Positions 42,425 through 55,060 of a stretch of DNA of 64,000 nt are shown here, piece after piece; position 1 is the first letter of the stretch, and each line of letters begins with the position of its first letter. This DNA comes from Solea solea. Lineage: Eukaryota > Chordata > Actinopteri > Pleuronectiformes > Soleidae. The notes under the pieces are model-generated. The model was not told where the DNA came from. It did not search any database and worked only from the letters and a program-made list of their open reading frames with translations. A program made the translations under genes and the position numbers. The DNA lies in the NCBI RefSeq assembly GCF_958295425.1, contig NC_081154.1, forward strand, positions 20,230,295-20,294,294, given 5' to 3'.

Positions 42425-42430
42425 TTTATT
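42425..42430 (-). terminator. Candidate polyadenylation signal of the unrecognised gene
   Basis: AATAAA on the minus strand 32 bp past the stop codon; a second copy-like TTTATT lies at 42438-42443. Confidence 0.45.
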
Positions 42431-42461
42431 CATTCACTTTATTAAACACAAACTTTTCAGC

Positions 42462-42729
42462 TCAGTAATCGCCTTGGTTCTGGTTTCTGTCGCCTCCTCT
42501 CTGGTCGCCTTTCTGACCTGTGAACATGAAAAAGAAGAAAATATGGTCACTTGTCAACAAAGATTTAAGTCAAGCTTCAATTAGTTTTAAATGTAATGAT
42601 GAAAAAGTCTTGTTCATAACCTGGTTTTATTAGTTAGTTAATGATTCAAACAGCAGCAGAGTGAGTAGAGCTCAGAGTCATGACTTACCTCCTCTCTGAT
42701 CTGGAACACAAACAAACAACAAACAGTAA

Positions 42730-42771
<42 letters not shown>

Positions 42772-43804
42772 CATATATATATTCAGTATATATATATATA
42801 CATATACATATACATATCATAAAATAAACCTCACCTTCTTTCAATCTCTGTATTTCCTCAGACTTTATCTTTACTTCCTCTTCCAGAGCGACACGACCTG
42901 CAGCACAGCTTTAATCCAGTGGAGTCCAGTGGACGAAGCACATGAAGCGTGAAAGAGTAACTTTGACTGAATAGATTTCCTTTGAACAGTTTAACATAAA
43001 TGCGAATGATAAGATTCCTCTTTGATATGATGAACACAAACTAAATGTAAATAAAGTTGTATTTAAAGTTTGACAGTGTCATGTTTGGAGACACTCTCTT
43101 CATTCTGGCCCAGTATTTTATCAGTGGCTCAGTGTGTCTGTTTGTTTGTGCTTCCACACTTGCACTTGTCAGTATGACCAGCAGAGGGCGCCAGAGGCTA
43201 GTGGCGTGAATGTGGTGAAGTCAGCCATCTCTGACTGCCTTGTTTTCTTACAGCATTATTAGCAGGGGCAGCTAAACATAGCACTTCACTTCAAAAGTGA
43301 AGTTAAATTGAAAATATCGCTATTGTGGATATTATTGACGTCATAATATCGCAATATCATTTTTTTTTTTTTTTAAAAGCCCCCCCTTCTTTCAGTCTCT
43401 GGATTTCCTCCTCCTTTATTTTTAGTTGCTCTTCCAGTGCAACACATTTAGCACAACCTGCAACACACAGTGGACAAAGTCTTTGTCACATGAGCACATG
43501 AACGTGAAAGAGTAACGAGTTAGCCTTTCTTTCTTAAACCTTTTCAGCATCTGTCACTTTTCTCTTTACTTGATCTGACTCGACATTTAACTGGTGTTTA
43601 CAGAACTACACAAACTTCACTTTCTATTGTGAAAATCAGTGAGTTCTTTTATACACACACACACACCACTGCTGTTGCACAGCGACACACACTCACCGTG
43701 GCCGTGGGGTTTAGCGAGACGAGCTCTGTGGCTGTGAGCAGACGGTTTCACAGCTGCAGCGCTGCCACTAGCACTGCAGGATTGTGAGGTTCCCACAGCA
43801 CTGA
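42462..43804 (-). CDS. Unrecognised small coiled-coil protein, last exons
   Basis: Exons on the minus strand: 43697-43804, (43386-43457, damaged), 42835-42897, 42689-42700 and 42462-42517, all in phase 1 with AG/GT borders apart from one donor. The 43697-43804 exon encodes a Ser/Ala/His-rich linker ending LAKPHGHG. The two coiled-coil exons are paralogous: VALEEQLKIKEEEIQRLKE and VALEEEVKIKSEEIQRLKE. A 12-base exon and a last exon encode a Gly/Gln/Asp-rich tail (GQKGDQRGGDRNQNQGDY) before TGA at 42462-42464. I do not recognise the family. The 5' part is not visible here, though a candidate promoter lies at 55.0 kb on the same strand with LINEs between. The splice phases and the paired exons argue for a real gene; the function is unknown. 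Confidence 0.55.
42730..42822. repeat. AT/ATAC microsatellite
   Basis: (AT)n with ATAC interruptions fills the intron between the exons at 42689-42700 and 42835-42897. Confidence 0.9.
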
Positions 43805-44250
43805 CTGAAAGAATACACCACAACAGTTCATTAGCTCACATCTACACTTACCTGTCCTTAGATCACATGTGACCCCGCCCTTTATTGCACTCATCAATAT
43901 TAATATTTGCAAACAAAGGTAATGTGTGTGTGTGTGTTGAGAAGCACAGTAAGCTCTCGTGCGGAGTGTTGCTCATTTTCTGATTCTGTACAGATTCATT
44001 TAAACCTGGAGCATTATTCCCGCAGGTCATTGAAATCATTGAAAATTTGTGAATTTTATAAAAAAAAAGAAAAGTTCAATGCCCTTTTTGAAAATCATCC
44101 TTAACAGACATGGGTCATGGAAATTAGTTCCGTGGAGTCATATTTATCAATCAGCATGTGACGTGAGCAAGAGAGGCTAAATGATGCCAAAGATCTCTGG
44201 CTCACCAATGAAATTGACAATGACTTATAAGTCAGCCTCCCATCTTAAAC
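43805..44250. other. Noncoding stretch, nothing recognised
   Basis: AT-rich sequence between the unrecognised gene and the plus-strand L2 element. A 65-codon open stretch (43907-44101) has no family resemblance and is not called. Confidence 0.4.
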
Positions 44251-45539
44251 TGTGTCAGCACATTGGACCCTTGAATTTGAAGGAATTGGTCCTGGAAACT
44301 TGAATTTGATGTTAACCAATGTGTGGGAACCCTGCATCGTCACTTTTCATCAGAGCTCCTCCTCTCTTGAAGAGAGTGCACTGCTTCGCTCTTCACTTTA
44401 CTTTCTTTTTTCTCCATTGCAATCCTGTCCTTTTGCTACAAAACATATTGAAAGCAGGTTGTGGGTACTTCTATATCACCGGGAGCTTCATCTATTTAAA
44501 CTCTTTTACTTGGTGAGTGTGGCCTATCAGCAGCACTATAGTGACTGGGATTGAGGAGCTCAGCTAAGCTAAGCTAATTAGCAGCAGGATGCCACCCTTT
44601 TTTCACAGATGACTACCACAAACTTCTCCAGAAGATAGCAATACTGGAGATAAAAATGCAGCGACTGGAAGTCAACGTGGGGGTAAATGGTCAATATGGA
44701 AATTAAACCACTCTAACAATGACCTAAATCAGTGGACAAGAGCAGGCTAACAGACCGCTAATTAGCACCACCAAGAAGCAGGAAGCTGGTGTTAAAGGCA
44801 GTAAATCCACCAGCAGTCCTCCCTGGAACTCTCTTGGTGCAAAGCCAAAGCATAAATGACGTGAAGATAAATCGCTTCCCTTAGATATGGGAAGACGGTT
44901 AACAGGCAGAACCCAGCACCCGGAGACTCGTGATGAAACTGAGTGGCCTGCACTGCCACCGCACAAGAGGGTCTCTTCAACCCCAACACAGAGGAGAAAA
45001 CAGCCATGGACTGTGGTTATAACAAAAAGTAAAAGCAAACCGACCCAAGAAGGGATTATACTACATAACAGATTTGCTCCACTTTTAGACCCTGACTCCC
45101 CAAAACAAAGGTCATCTTCCAGCACCAGAGAAAGGGATGAGGCTAAATCATGTACTACAAGGCTGCAGATAGAGCAAACCACTGGGCCTCAAACGCTGAT
45201 AAGTGGGTGACGGAGTTGTGAATGAGATGAAATACTTTTGCAGCAACAAAAGCACCAAAGTACTCTGTTTAACCAATGACATGGTGTCCGACATCTCAGA
45301 GAAAATTCTGGAAATCACTGCTGAGCATCCAACAGTGAATTCTCTTGTCATACACACAGGAGCCACAATCAGAGGTATTGAAACAGGATTTGAATGATCT
45401 GCCAAGGACAAGAGGCGAGACAATCCAAAACAACAGAGAAGACAGCTTCCTGGACAAGAATGGCTACCGCCTGAAATAAGGACTGACCATGAAAGATAAC
45501 ACACCCAGAGAGAGGCTTTAACATCATCATCCTTACCCC

Positions 45540-45832
45540 AACATGAGGAGTCTCCCCCAGCCCCAACAACCCAACATGAGGAGTCTCCCCCAGCCCAAAA
45601 AACACAACATGAGGAGTCTCCCTCAGCCCCAACAACCCAACATAAGGAGTCTCCCCCAGCCCCAACAACCCAACATGAGGAGTCTCCCCCAGCCCCAAAA
45701 ACATAACATGAGGAGTCTCCCCCAGCCCCAACAACCCAACAGGCCCCAAAAACATAACATGAGGAGTCTCCCCCAGCCCCAACAACCCAACAGGAGTCTC
45801 CCCCAGCCCAAACAGTCCAACAAGTGAAGTCT
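45540..45832 (+). repeat. 29-bp proline-coding repeat in LINE ORF1
   Basis: About nine copies of ACATGAGGAGTCTCCCCCAG plus CCCCAACAACCCA, with two shortened units. It sits between the ORF1 esterase-like block and ORF2 of the old L2 element. Confidence 0.9.
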
Positions 45833-46623
45833 CCCCCAGACTCCCAACTTTCACCCTTCAGGACCCCACCTAGCCCTTCATTCTCTCCACTCAGTCTGGA
45901 CTCCCCACTTCTGGATTTCACCGACAGGGTGAATGATCTTGTCAATGTCAGAATCCAACTCACACCACGCCCAAATCCCATTTTTTTCTCCCCTCAACCG
46001 CCCTCCTCGTCCAGCCCCTCCCATTCCACCACGCAGGAAAAAACCATCACCCAAAAGTCACCAAGCCCCGCCTCCTCCTTTGAATCATATCATCTTTGAG
46101 TGTGACTGACAGGTGCCGGGTCCAGGCTGTAATACTGATACCAATAATGTTTTCCCCACACTGTGTTCAGGTACCCTGCTCATTCCCTGTGATGACAGGT
46201 AACAGAAGAACGGTTAAACTGGTGAGAAATAAAATTATTCAATTATTAAGTATAGCATGTCAACGTGGAAATATACCAGTGTCTCCTATTATCTCCACAA
46301 GGTTAGCTCTACGTCATTATCACCTATGATCTAGATTTACTTCTCAGTGAAACATGGCTGACTGAATGTAGCTGTGGTACTATTCTTAATGAGGCAGCAC
46401 ATTTCACTTTTATGAACAAGTGTTGAACTGGCAAGAAGGGCGGGGGAGTTGCTGCCATCTTTAAATCTGTATTTCAGTGCAAGGAAATTAGGTGATTTAA
46501 GCTCTTTTGAATATCTCACAAAGATACTCAGGAAAATTCATTGATGAGTTTGCTGAACTGCTATCAGTTATCTGCACTGACTACAACTTGTCTTTATCAT
46601 TTTAACATTCACATAGACAATAA

Positions 46624-49600
46624 CATCCAATCCAATCCAACTTTATTTGTTAAGCACTTAAAACAAACCACAATGGACCAAAGTGCTGTACAGAATAAAT
46701 AAAAGGCATTATACATTAAAGGTTCAAAATGAGATAAAACATCTTAAAATAAATTAGAATCATAAAACACAATAAGAATTAGCAGCCATACAATAAAAAA
46801 AAACAAAAAACAAAAAACAATAAATTCTATTCAAATTAAAATATGTAAAATAAATAAAAAACCAAACGTCTCATGAGGTTTCAAAGGCCAAAGAGAAAAG
46901 GTGGGTTTTAAGGAGGGATTTAAAAACAGACAAGGACGAGGCCTGTCTTATGCGCAGTGGCAGATCGTTCCAAAGTTTTGGAGCTGCGACAGTGAAGGCA
47001 CGATCCCCTCTGAGCTTTTGCTTAGTTTTAGGCACACTCAGGAGCAGCTGATCAGCTGACCTGAGAGAGCGAGCGGGTGAGTATGGATGTAGAAGCTCAG
47101 AGAGGTAGGGCGGGGCAAGACCATTCAGGGATTTAAAAACAAATAAAATCATTTTAAAATCGATCCTGAAATGTATGGGCAGCCAGTGGAGTGAAGCTAA
47201 AATGGGGGAAATGTGCTCAAATTTACGTGTGCCAGTTAAAAGACGTGCGGCAGCGTTCTGTACCATCTGAAGACGGGCAACGGAGGACGCACTAACCCCC
47301 ACATAAAGCGAATTGCAGTAATCCAGCCGAGTGGTGACAAAGGCGTGAATTACCATTTCAAAATGTTGCCTCGAGAGAATTGGCTTTATTTTGGCCAGCT
47401 GCCTCAATTGAAAAAAGCTGGATTTAACAACAGACCTGATCTGGTTGTCAAACTTCAGATCAGAGTCGATTTTAACCCCCAGATTTGTGGTAGTGTGTTT
47501 TAAAAGCAGTGCCAGGCAGCCCAGATCTACTTGGGGGGTCCCAGTGGTGCCACCAAACACCATCACTTCAGTCTTTTTGTCATTAAAACTTAAAAAGTTC
47601 AGAGTCATCCAGGCCTTTATGTTATCAAGACACTGAAGTAAAATTTTAAAGGAGTTAACTTCGTTCTTTTTAATAGGCATGTAGATTTGACTGTCATCTG
47701 CATAGCAATGGAACGAGATGCCATACTTTCTAAGAATGGAGCCAAGTGGGAGCAGATATAGAGAGAAAAGAAGGGGGCCCAGAACTGAGCCCTGTGGGAC
47801 CCCGCAGGTGAGAGGAGCCGAGGAGGATGTCGAGTCACCGAGGCTGACACAGAAAGTTCGATCAGCCAAGTATGACCTGAACCACTCCAAAGCTGTGCCC
47901 CTGATGCCCACCTGCTCCTCCAGACGTGAGATCAGGATCTTGTGATCCACTGTATCAAATGCAGCAGTTATGTCTAAAAGCACAAGAACTACACAGTCAC
48001 CAGAGTCAGTAGCTAAAAAGATATCATTAAAAACTCTTAAAAGTGCTGATTCGGTGCTGTGCAGTGATTTAAAACCGGACTGGAAAACCTCAAGGATATT
48101 ATTTTCCTCTAAAAAGGCCATTACTTGACCATGGACTAGCTTCTCAAGGATTTTTGAGATAAAAGGCAGTTTGGAGATGGGCCTGAAATTTGCAGGAACT
48201 GCAGGGTCTAGACCAGGTTTCTTGATAAGAGGTTGCACTACTGCATGTTTAAAATTTTTGGGGACCACACCTGTGGACAGACTGCTATTTAAAACCAGAA
48301 TAATAGATGGCCCTATAGTGTGGAAAACCTCTTTAAATAGTCGAGGAGGGACAGCATCATTTGGAGAACCTGAGGGCTTCAGCCGACCAACAACCTCCTT
48401 TAAAAAAGACAATGTCACGGGTTCAAACTGGTTAAAAACAGCCGTGCAGGGAACAGAGACAGAGGGGTCATATGCAGGAGGTGAGATTAAAGCCCTAACA
48501 GAAGAGACTTTGTCAATAAAAAAGTGCATAAAGTCCTCACAAACAGTGGTGGAGGCCTCCATACAGGCAGTCTGTGGAGCATTAAGAACCAAGTTAATGG
48601 TGTCAAACAAAACACGGGGCTTGTGACTGTTTGACAGGATAATGTCAGAGAAATGGTTTCTTTTAGCATCTTTCACGGTTGTCTGATAGTGACGCCAGCA
48701 GTCTCTTAATGTTTGGAACGACACATGGAGTTTGTCCTTCTTCCACTTGCGCTCTGCTCTACGGCACTCGCGTCTGACAGCATGAGTCCTTTCGTTCAGC
48801 CAGGGCTCAGACTTAGTTTTAGGCTGCCTGGTTTTTAGTGGAGCCACAGCGTCCAAAACGGTTTGGCAGGTAGAGTGAAACCATGAGCTCAGCTCCTCTG
48901 TATCACACACAGACCCAGGAGAAACACACTCCTGATTAAAAGCAGCCGAGAACTGAACAGTAGTGGAAGGGTTAAAAATACGACAGCTCCGAGGAGCAGC
49001 GCCGCCAGATTTAAATGTGTTACAGGCAAGAGCAACCTCGAATAACACAGGCATGTGATCAGAAAACACCGCATCACAAATCTCCAAGTTAAAAACAGGC
49101 AAACCATATGACAAGACAAGATCAAGTGTGTGACCACGTTCATGTGTGGGTCCAGAAACAGACTGCACAAAATTAAAAGAGTCGATGAGGTGCAGGAATT
49201 CCTTAGCCATTGGCTTTTCAGGACAACACACATGAACATTAAAATCTCCGACAATAAGGACACGGTCATATTTAGGCATTATTTCAGCCAAGAAATCAGC
49301 AAAGTCATTTAAAAAGTCCTTATTGTATCTGGGAGGGCGACAGACCACAGCACACAACACTGTGAGAGCGACCCAGCTCAAATAAACTCAGTTCAAAGCT
49401 GGTAAACGAGACTGATGGTGAAATCTGTTTACATTTAAAATGACTTTTAAAAACAGTTGCTATTCCTCCTCCTCGGCCCGACATCCGCGGGGAGTTCAAA
49501 TAGCCGCAATCGTGGGGTAAAAGATCCGCGAAAGCACTGGACTCACCAACACTCAGCCACGTCTCAGTCACACAGAGAAAATCCAAACTTCGGGATGAGA

Positions 49601-50193
49601 AGAAATCCTTCAAGATAAAAGTCTTGTTCGCTAGCGATCTAGCATTTGCCAGGCCAATCCTGGTAGGAACCGGCGGGTCAACGATGTGAGCTGTCCGGGG
49701 AGCCCGATACAGAGGCTGCAGGTTGCAGAGATTCACCCCGCGCCAGCAGGGACGAAGAGCGCAGCGACCACGGAGCTGAGACACTCGGATCGGGCCGATG
49801 ACAGGAATTACACTGGCGTCCGTAGGCAAGTGGAGCCGGGGAGAGCGCCGGGAAAAGTTGATCCTACAATCTGACGAAAGACGCAGACAGGCCTTCAGCC
49901 TTACCAGCCGACCGCTGCGTTTTCCCCGGCGGCGAGTGCGCTTACGCCGCGGAGGTGAAGCAGGGGCGCGGCAAAGGTAAGTAGGGATCCCCGATAGGAG
50001 CGGAGGCAAGGTTTTATGACCATGATGATCGAAATTTACTAAATCTTTCGTTTGTAGTCAAACATTTAGTAGAGTTTGGCGATCGTACACCAGCAGAGAG
50101 TTGACATTCAGAGCTAAAAGTGACACAAACAGCACAAACACACAAAGCATTGGGAGAGACAGACGGCAGGCCATACACACAGGCGCCATCTTC
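46624..50193 (-). mobile_element. Nearly full-length L2-type LINE inserted in an older L2
   Basis: The minus-strand 5' end is GAAGATGGCGCC (50193 downward) and the 3' end is AATAAAGTTGGATTGG with a TTGGA-repeat tail (46624-46650). Flanks ATAGACAATAA (46613-46623) and ATGGACAGTAA (50194-50204) form an 11-bp target duplication with two mismatches. The old L2 endonuclease frame continues across the two flanks, which confirms the boundaries. Length is about 3.57 kb. Confidence 0.8.
46871..50009 (-). pseudogene. LINE ORF2: endonuclease and reverse transcriptase, frameshifted
   Basis: APE-type endonuclease: GLANARSLANKTF and CVTETWL (49560-49690 region), GRGGGIATVFK, then after a frameshift [21 protein letters not shown] and [11 protein letters not shown]. 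Reverse transcriptase: [38 protein letters not shown] and the catalytic YADD (near 47705). The C-terminal region has [19 protein letters not shown] and LPLRIRQ. The frame from 46871 runs 836 codons. A one-base shift near 49320-49385 separates it from the upstream 229-codon frame, and a stop lies near 50050, so the copy is inactive but young-looking. It would nick and prime on target DNA. Confidence 0.85.
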
Positions 50194-50362
50194 ATGGACA
50201 GTAATGCTAAAGAACGCTCTGCTATACTTGACACATGTGAAAGGGCCCACACACACACTCTGGATCTGGTTCTCTCTAAAGGTGTTGAGGTGAAGGACTT
50301 GGCTCTTTCTGATCATTTCTGTGTGTTCTTTGAGTTACAGGTCATTCCAAAGGTTCAGTTAA

Positions 50363-53300
50363 AGGCGACATAGACCCGAAGCTCCAATTAACGCTGCGTT
50401 TGTGTGTGTATCTTCGTCATTACCTCGTTTATGAAACCCTAAAGTTTCAGAACAAACAGTTCAGCCACTGCTGAGAAAATAGTGTTGTATTGTTTTCCTG
50501 GGCTCTGCGAAGCGGATCGGCACTTCCGTATGTTGATGTCGTCATCAGAAATCCTCACCACTCCTCTCACCACCGTAGCTATTACGTCACTTCCAGTTAC
50601 CTGGCCAATCACAGGACAGTGGAAAAGCTCTCGTTGATTGGCCAATCACAACACAGTCCACGTTCTGGGGGTGTGGTTTTGGTCTGACAAGAGTGTCAGT
50701 GAGGAGATATTTTGATCGGCTCGTTTGCAGCGATTAGGAGGTTTTTAATCATGAAAACAAGTTAATATATGTAAGTAGACCTCCATAACTAACATATATG
50801 TGACCATGAAAACAAGTTAATATATGTAAGTAGACCTCCATAACTAACATATACGTGACCATGAAAACAAGTTAATATATGTAAGTAGACCTCCATAACT
50901 AACATATATGTGACCATGAAAACAAGTTAATATATGTAAGTAGACCTCCATAACTAACATATATGTGACCATGAAAACAAGTTAATATATGTAAGTAGAC
51001 CTCCATAACTAACATATACGTGACCATGAAAACAAGTTAATATATGTAAGTAGACCTCCATAACTAACATATATGTGACCATGAAAACAAGTTAATATAT
51101 GTAAGTAGACCTCCATAACTCACATATATGTGACCATGAAAACAAGTTAATATATGTAAGTAGACCTCCATAACTAACATATATGTGACCATGAAAACAA
51201 GTTAATATATGTAAGTAGACCTCCATAACTAACATATATGTGACCATGAAAACAAGTTAATATATGTAAGTAGACCTCCATAACTAACATATACGTGACC
51301 ATGAAGACAAGTTAATATATGTAAGTAGACCTCCATAACTAACATATACGTGACCATGAAAACAAGTTAATATATGTAAGTAGACCTCCATAACTAACAT
51401 ATACGTGACCATGAAAACAAGTTAATATATGTAAGTAGACCTCCATAACTAACATATACGTGACCATGAAGACAAGTTAATATATGTAAGTAGACCTCCA
51501 TAACTAACATATACGTGACCATGAAAACAAGTTAATATATGTAAGTAGACCTCCATAACTAACATATACGTGACCATGAAAACAAGTTAATATATGTAAG
51601 TAGACCTCCATAACTAACATATATGTGACTATGAAAACAAGTTAATATATGTAAGTAGACCTCCATAACTAACATATATGTGACCATGAAAACAAGTTAA
51701 TATATGTAAGTAGACCTCCATAACTAACATATATGTGACCATGAAAACAAGTTAATATATGTAAGTAGACCTCCATAACTAACATATACGTGACCATGAA
51801 AACAAGTTAATATATGTAAGTAGACCTCCATAACTAACATATATGTGACCATGAAAACAAGTTAATATATGTAAGTAGACCTCCATAACTAACATATATG
51901 TGACCATGAAAACAAGTTAATATATGTAAGTAGACCTCCATAACTCACATATATGTGACCATGAAAACAAGTTAATATATGTAAGTAGACCTCCATAACT
52001 AACATATATGTGACCATGAAAACAAGTTAATATATGTAAGTAGACCTCCATAACTAACATATATGTGACCATGAAAACAAGTTAATATATGTAAGTAGAC
52101 CTCCATAACTAACATATACGTGTCCATGAAGACAAGTTAATATATGTAAGTAGACCTCCATAACTAACATATACGTGACCATGAAAACAAGTTAATATAT
52201 GTAAGTAGACCTCCATAACTAACATATACGTGACCATGAAAACAAGTTAATATATGTAAGTAGACCTCCATAACTAACATATACGTGACCATGAAAACAA
52301 GTTAATATATGTAAGTAGACCTCCATAACTAACATATAAGTGACCATGAAAACAAGTTAATATATGTAAGTAGACCTCCATAACTAACATATATGTGACC
52401 ATGAAAACAAGTTAATATATGTAAGTAGACCTCCATAACTAACATATATGTGACCATGAAAACAAGTTAATATATGTAAGTAGACCTCCATAACTAACAT
52501 ATATATGTGACCATGAAAACAAGTTAATATATGTAAGTAGACCTCCATGACTAACATATATGTGACTATGAAAACAAGTTAATATATGTAAGTAGACCTC
52601 CATAACTAACATATATGTGACCATGAAAACAAGTTAATATATGTAAGTAGACCTCCATAACTAACATATATGTGACCATGAAAACAAGTTAATATATGTA
52701 AGTAGACCTCCATAACTAACATATATGTGACCATGAAAACAAGTTAATATATGTAAGTAGACCTCCATAACTAACATATATGTGACCATGAAAACAAGTT
52801 AATATATGTGAGTAGACCTCCATAACTCACATATATGTGACCATGAAGACAAGTTAATATATGTAAGTAGACCTCCATAACTCACACATATATGTGACCA
52901 TGAAAACAAGTTAATATATGTAAGTAGACCTCCATAACTAACATGTATGTGACCATGAAAACAAGTTAATATATGTAAGTAGACCTCTATAACTAACATA
53001 TATGTGACCATGAAAACAAGTTAATATATGTAAGTAGACCTCCATAACTAACATATATGTGACCATGAAAACAAGTTAATATATGTAAGTAGACCTCCAT
53101 GACTAACATATATGTGACCATGAAAACAAGTTAATATATGTAAGTAGACCTCCATGACTAACATATATGTGACCATGAAAACAAGTTAATATATGTAAGT
53201 AGACCTCCATAACTAACATATATGTGACCATGAAAACAAGTTAATATATGTAAGTAGACCTCCATAACTAACATATATGTGATCATGAAAACAAGTTAAT

Positions 53301-54239
53301 ATATGTAAGAAGACCTCCATAACTAACATATATGTGACCATGAAAACAAGTTAATATATGTAAGTAGACTTCCATGACTAACATATATGTGACCATGAAA
53401 ACAAGTTAATATATGTAAGTAGACCTCCATGACTAACATATATGTGACCATGAAAACAAGTTAATATATGTAAGTAGACCTCCATAACTAACATATACGT
53501 GACCATGAAAACAAGTTAATATATGTAAGTAGACCTCCATGACTAACATATATGTGACCATGAAAACAAGTTAATATATGTAAGTAGACCTCCATAACTA
53601 ACATATATGTGACCATGAAAACAAGTTTATATATGTAAGTAGACCTCCATAACTAACATATATGTGACCATGAAAACAAGTTAATATATGTAAGTAGACC
53701 TCCATAACTAACATATACGTGACCATGAAAACAAGTTAATATATGTAAGTAGACCTCCATAACTAACATATATGTGACCATGAAAACAAGTTAATATATG
53801 TAAGTAGACCTCCATAACTAACATATATGTGATCATGAAAACAAGTTAATATATGTAAGAAGACCTCCATAACTAACATATATGTGACCATGAAAACAAG
53901 TTAATATATGTAAGTAGACCTCCATGACTAACATATATGTGACCATGAAAACAAGTTAATATATGTAAGTAGACCTCCATGACTAACATATATGTGACCA
54001 TGAAAACAAGTTAATATATGTAAGTAGACCTCCATAACTAACATATACGTGACCATGAAAACAAGTTAATATATGTAAGTAGACCTCCATAACTAACATA
54101 TATGTGACCATGAAAACAAGTTAATATATGTAAGTAGACCTCCATAACTAACATATATGTGACCATGAAACAAGTTAATATATGTAAGTAGACCTCCATA
54201 ACTAACATATATGTGCGATACAAGCATTCAATGTCACCT
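50363..54239 (+). mobile_element. TTAA-flanked nonautonomous element, copy 2, expanded by a 55-bp satellite
   Basis: Flanked by TTAA at 50359-50362 and 54240-54243, with inverted ends AGGCGACATAGA and (inverted) AGGTGACATTGA. The left 390 bp match copy 1 at 26691-29896. Where copy 1 has a single stretch near 29818-29873 (ACCATAAAAAGAC, then GTAAGTACACCTCCAT), this copy has the 55-bp array. No transposase. Confidence 0.7.
50745..54213 (+). repeat. 55-bp satellite array inside a TTAA element
   Basis: About 63 copies at 55-bp spacing of a unit containing ACCATGAAAACAAGTTAATA, then TATGTAAGTAGACCTCCATA, then ACTAACATATATGTG. Copies are very similar (mainly TATG/TACG and ATAAC/ATGAC differences), and a block with GATCATG and AAGAAGACC recurs near 53280 and 53830. 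Confidence 0.95.
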
Positions 54240-54242
54240 TTA

Positions 54243-54360
54243 AATCTAAATGTTAAATCTAAATCTAAACGTTAAATCTAAATCTAAATGTTAAATCTAA
54301 ATGTTAAATCTAAATCTAAATGTTAAATCTAAACTTAAATCTAAATGTTAAATCTACATG
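54243..54360 (+). repeat. TTAAATCTAAA tandem repeat
   Basis: Alternating AAATCTAAATGTT and AAATCTAAATCT units of 12-18 bp directly after the TTAA element. Confidence 0.85.
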
Positions 54361-54759
54361 TTTCAGGCGAAACTAACTAATACGCAAATTCAAAATGCCG
54401 TTAACCGGAAGTACCAAAATAAAAGCTCTAGGAGGTCAGTGTGTTCATAGTGTCAAATAACGAATAAAAAACATCTCACCCGGGGAAATGGACTCTTGGA
54501 CATGGATTATCGTGATAATAACTACCTAAAATAATACACACGTTTGGAGAAACTGTATTTGAAGAGTGTCACTTTTATGAAGTGCATTTTATTTCTTTAG
54601 TGTCAGTGTAGTTGGATGTAAAACAGTACTTTAGTGCAATCATTAGAGAGAAACGTCACAGAGGGCGCAGACACCCAACCAACACTAACACGGGACAAAA
54701 CATGGACGGATGTTACATTTTCAGCTTGATTTGAGAGGCTAATGTCAACGCCACATGCT

Positions 54760-55060
54760 AAGCTAACGCTTGCGCTATCTTAACAACGTAAACGTAAACC
54801 CCGGTGCGGCTGACCGTTACCGCGGCGCTCTGAGCAGGGCACGCGCGGTGGAGAACTGGGTGTCCTGGCCACGGGATGCCGCGGCAACACGGAGCGGGAG
54901 CCGGGCGTTCAGGGTGGCCAACCGAACGCCGGGAGCGACTTCCGGTCTGAGAGAGGATTCGTGTGGGCGGATCAAACAAAACACTCACCTGCGTGTAGCG
55001 ACGTCGTTTCCGGGGCGCAGACGAACAACCCGACGCACAGACATTTAAAGGGGCGGGGCG
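54760..55060 (-). promoter_or_regulatory. CpG-rich candidate promoter with first exon on the minus strand
   Basis: On the minus strand a GC box (GCCCCGCCCC, about 55050) is followed by TTTAAA and, about 35 bp further, a short exon ending at 54988-54991 with the donor CGCAG|GTGAGTG. The CpG density extends left to about 54800. There is no start codon in the short exon. The nearest minus-strand gene downstream is the unrecognised coiled-coil gene, 11 kb away. Confidence 0.45.

Larger units (their letters stand above)
44252..50358 (+). mobile_element. Old plus-strand L2-type LINE, split by a younger LINE
   Basis: Degenerate ORF1 remains: a coiled-coil fragment near 44610-44700, HNRFAPLLD near 45070, and an esterase-like block at 45203-45395 (SDISEKI, EHPTVNSLVIHTGA). 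A 29-bp proline-rich repeat follows, then ORF2 endonuclease pieces (GGGVAAIFKS near 46440). The endonuclease is cut at 46623 and resumes at 50194 ([10 protein letters not shown], then ALSDHFCVFFE, before 50345). Many stops make it inactive. A TTAA element truncates or interrupts it at 50358. Confidence 0.65.

Noticed and set aside
45148..45981. Minus-strand frames rich in Gly/Trp/Leu over 45.1-46.0 kb
   Set aside because: Antisense of the proline-coding 29-bp repeat and LINE ORF1; no independent gene signal.
54758..55048. Open frames on both strands across the CpG-rich 54.8-55.0 kb block
   Set aside because: GC-rich promoter sequence has few stops; the clear donor at 54990 indicates a short noncoding exon instead.
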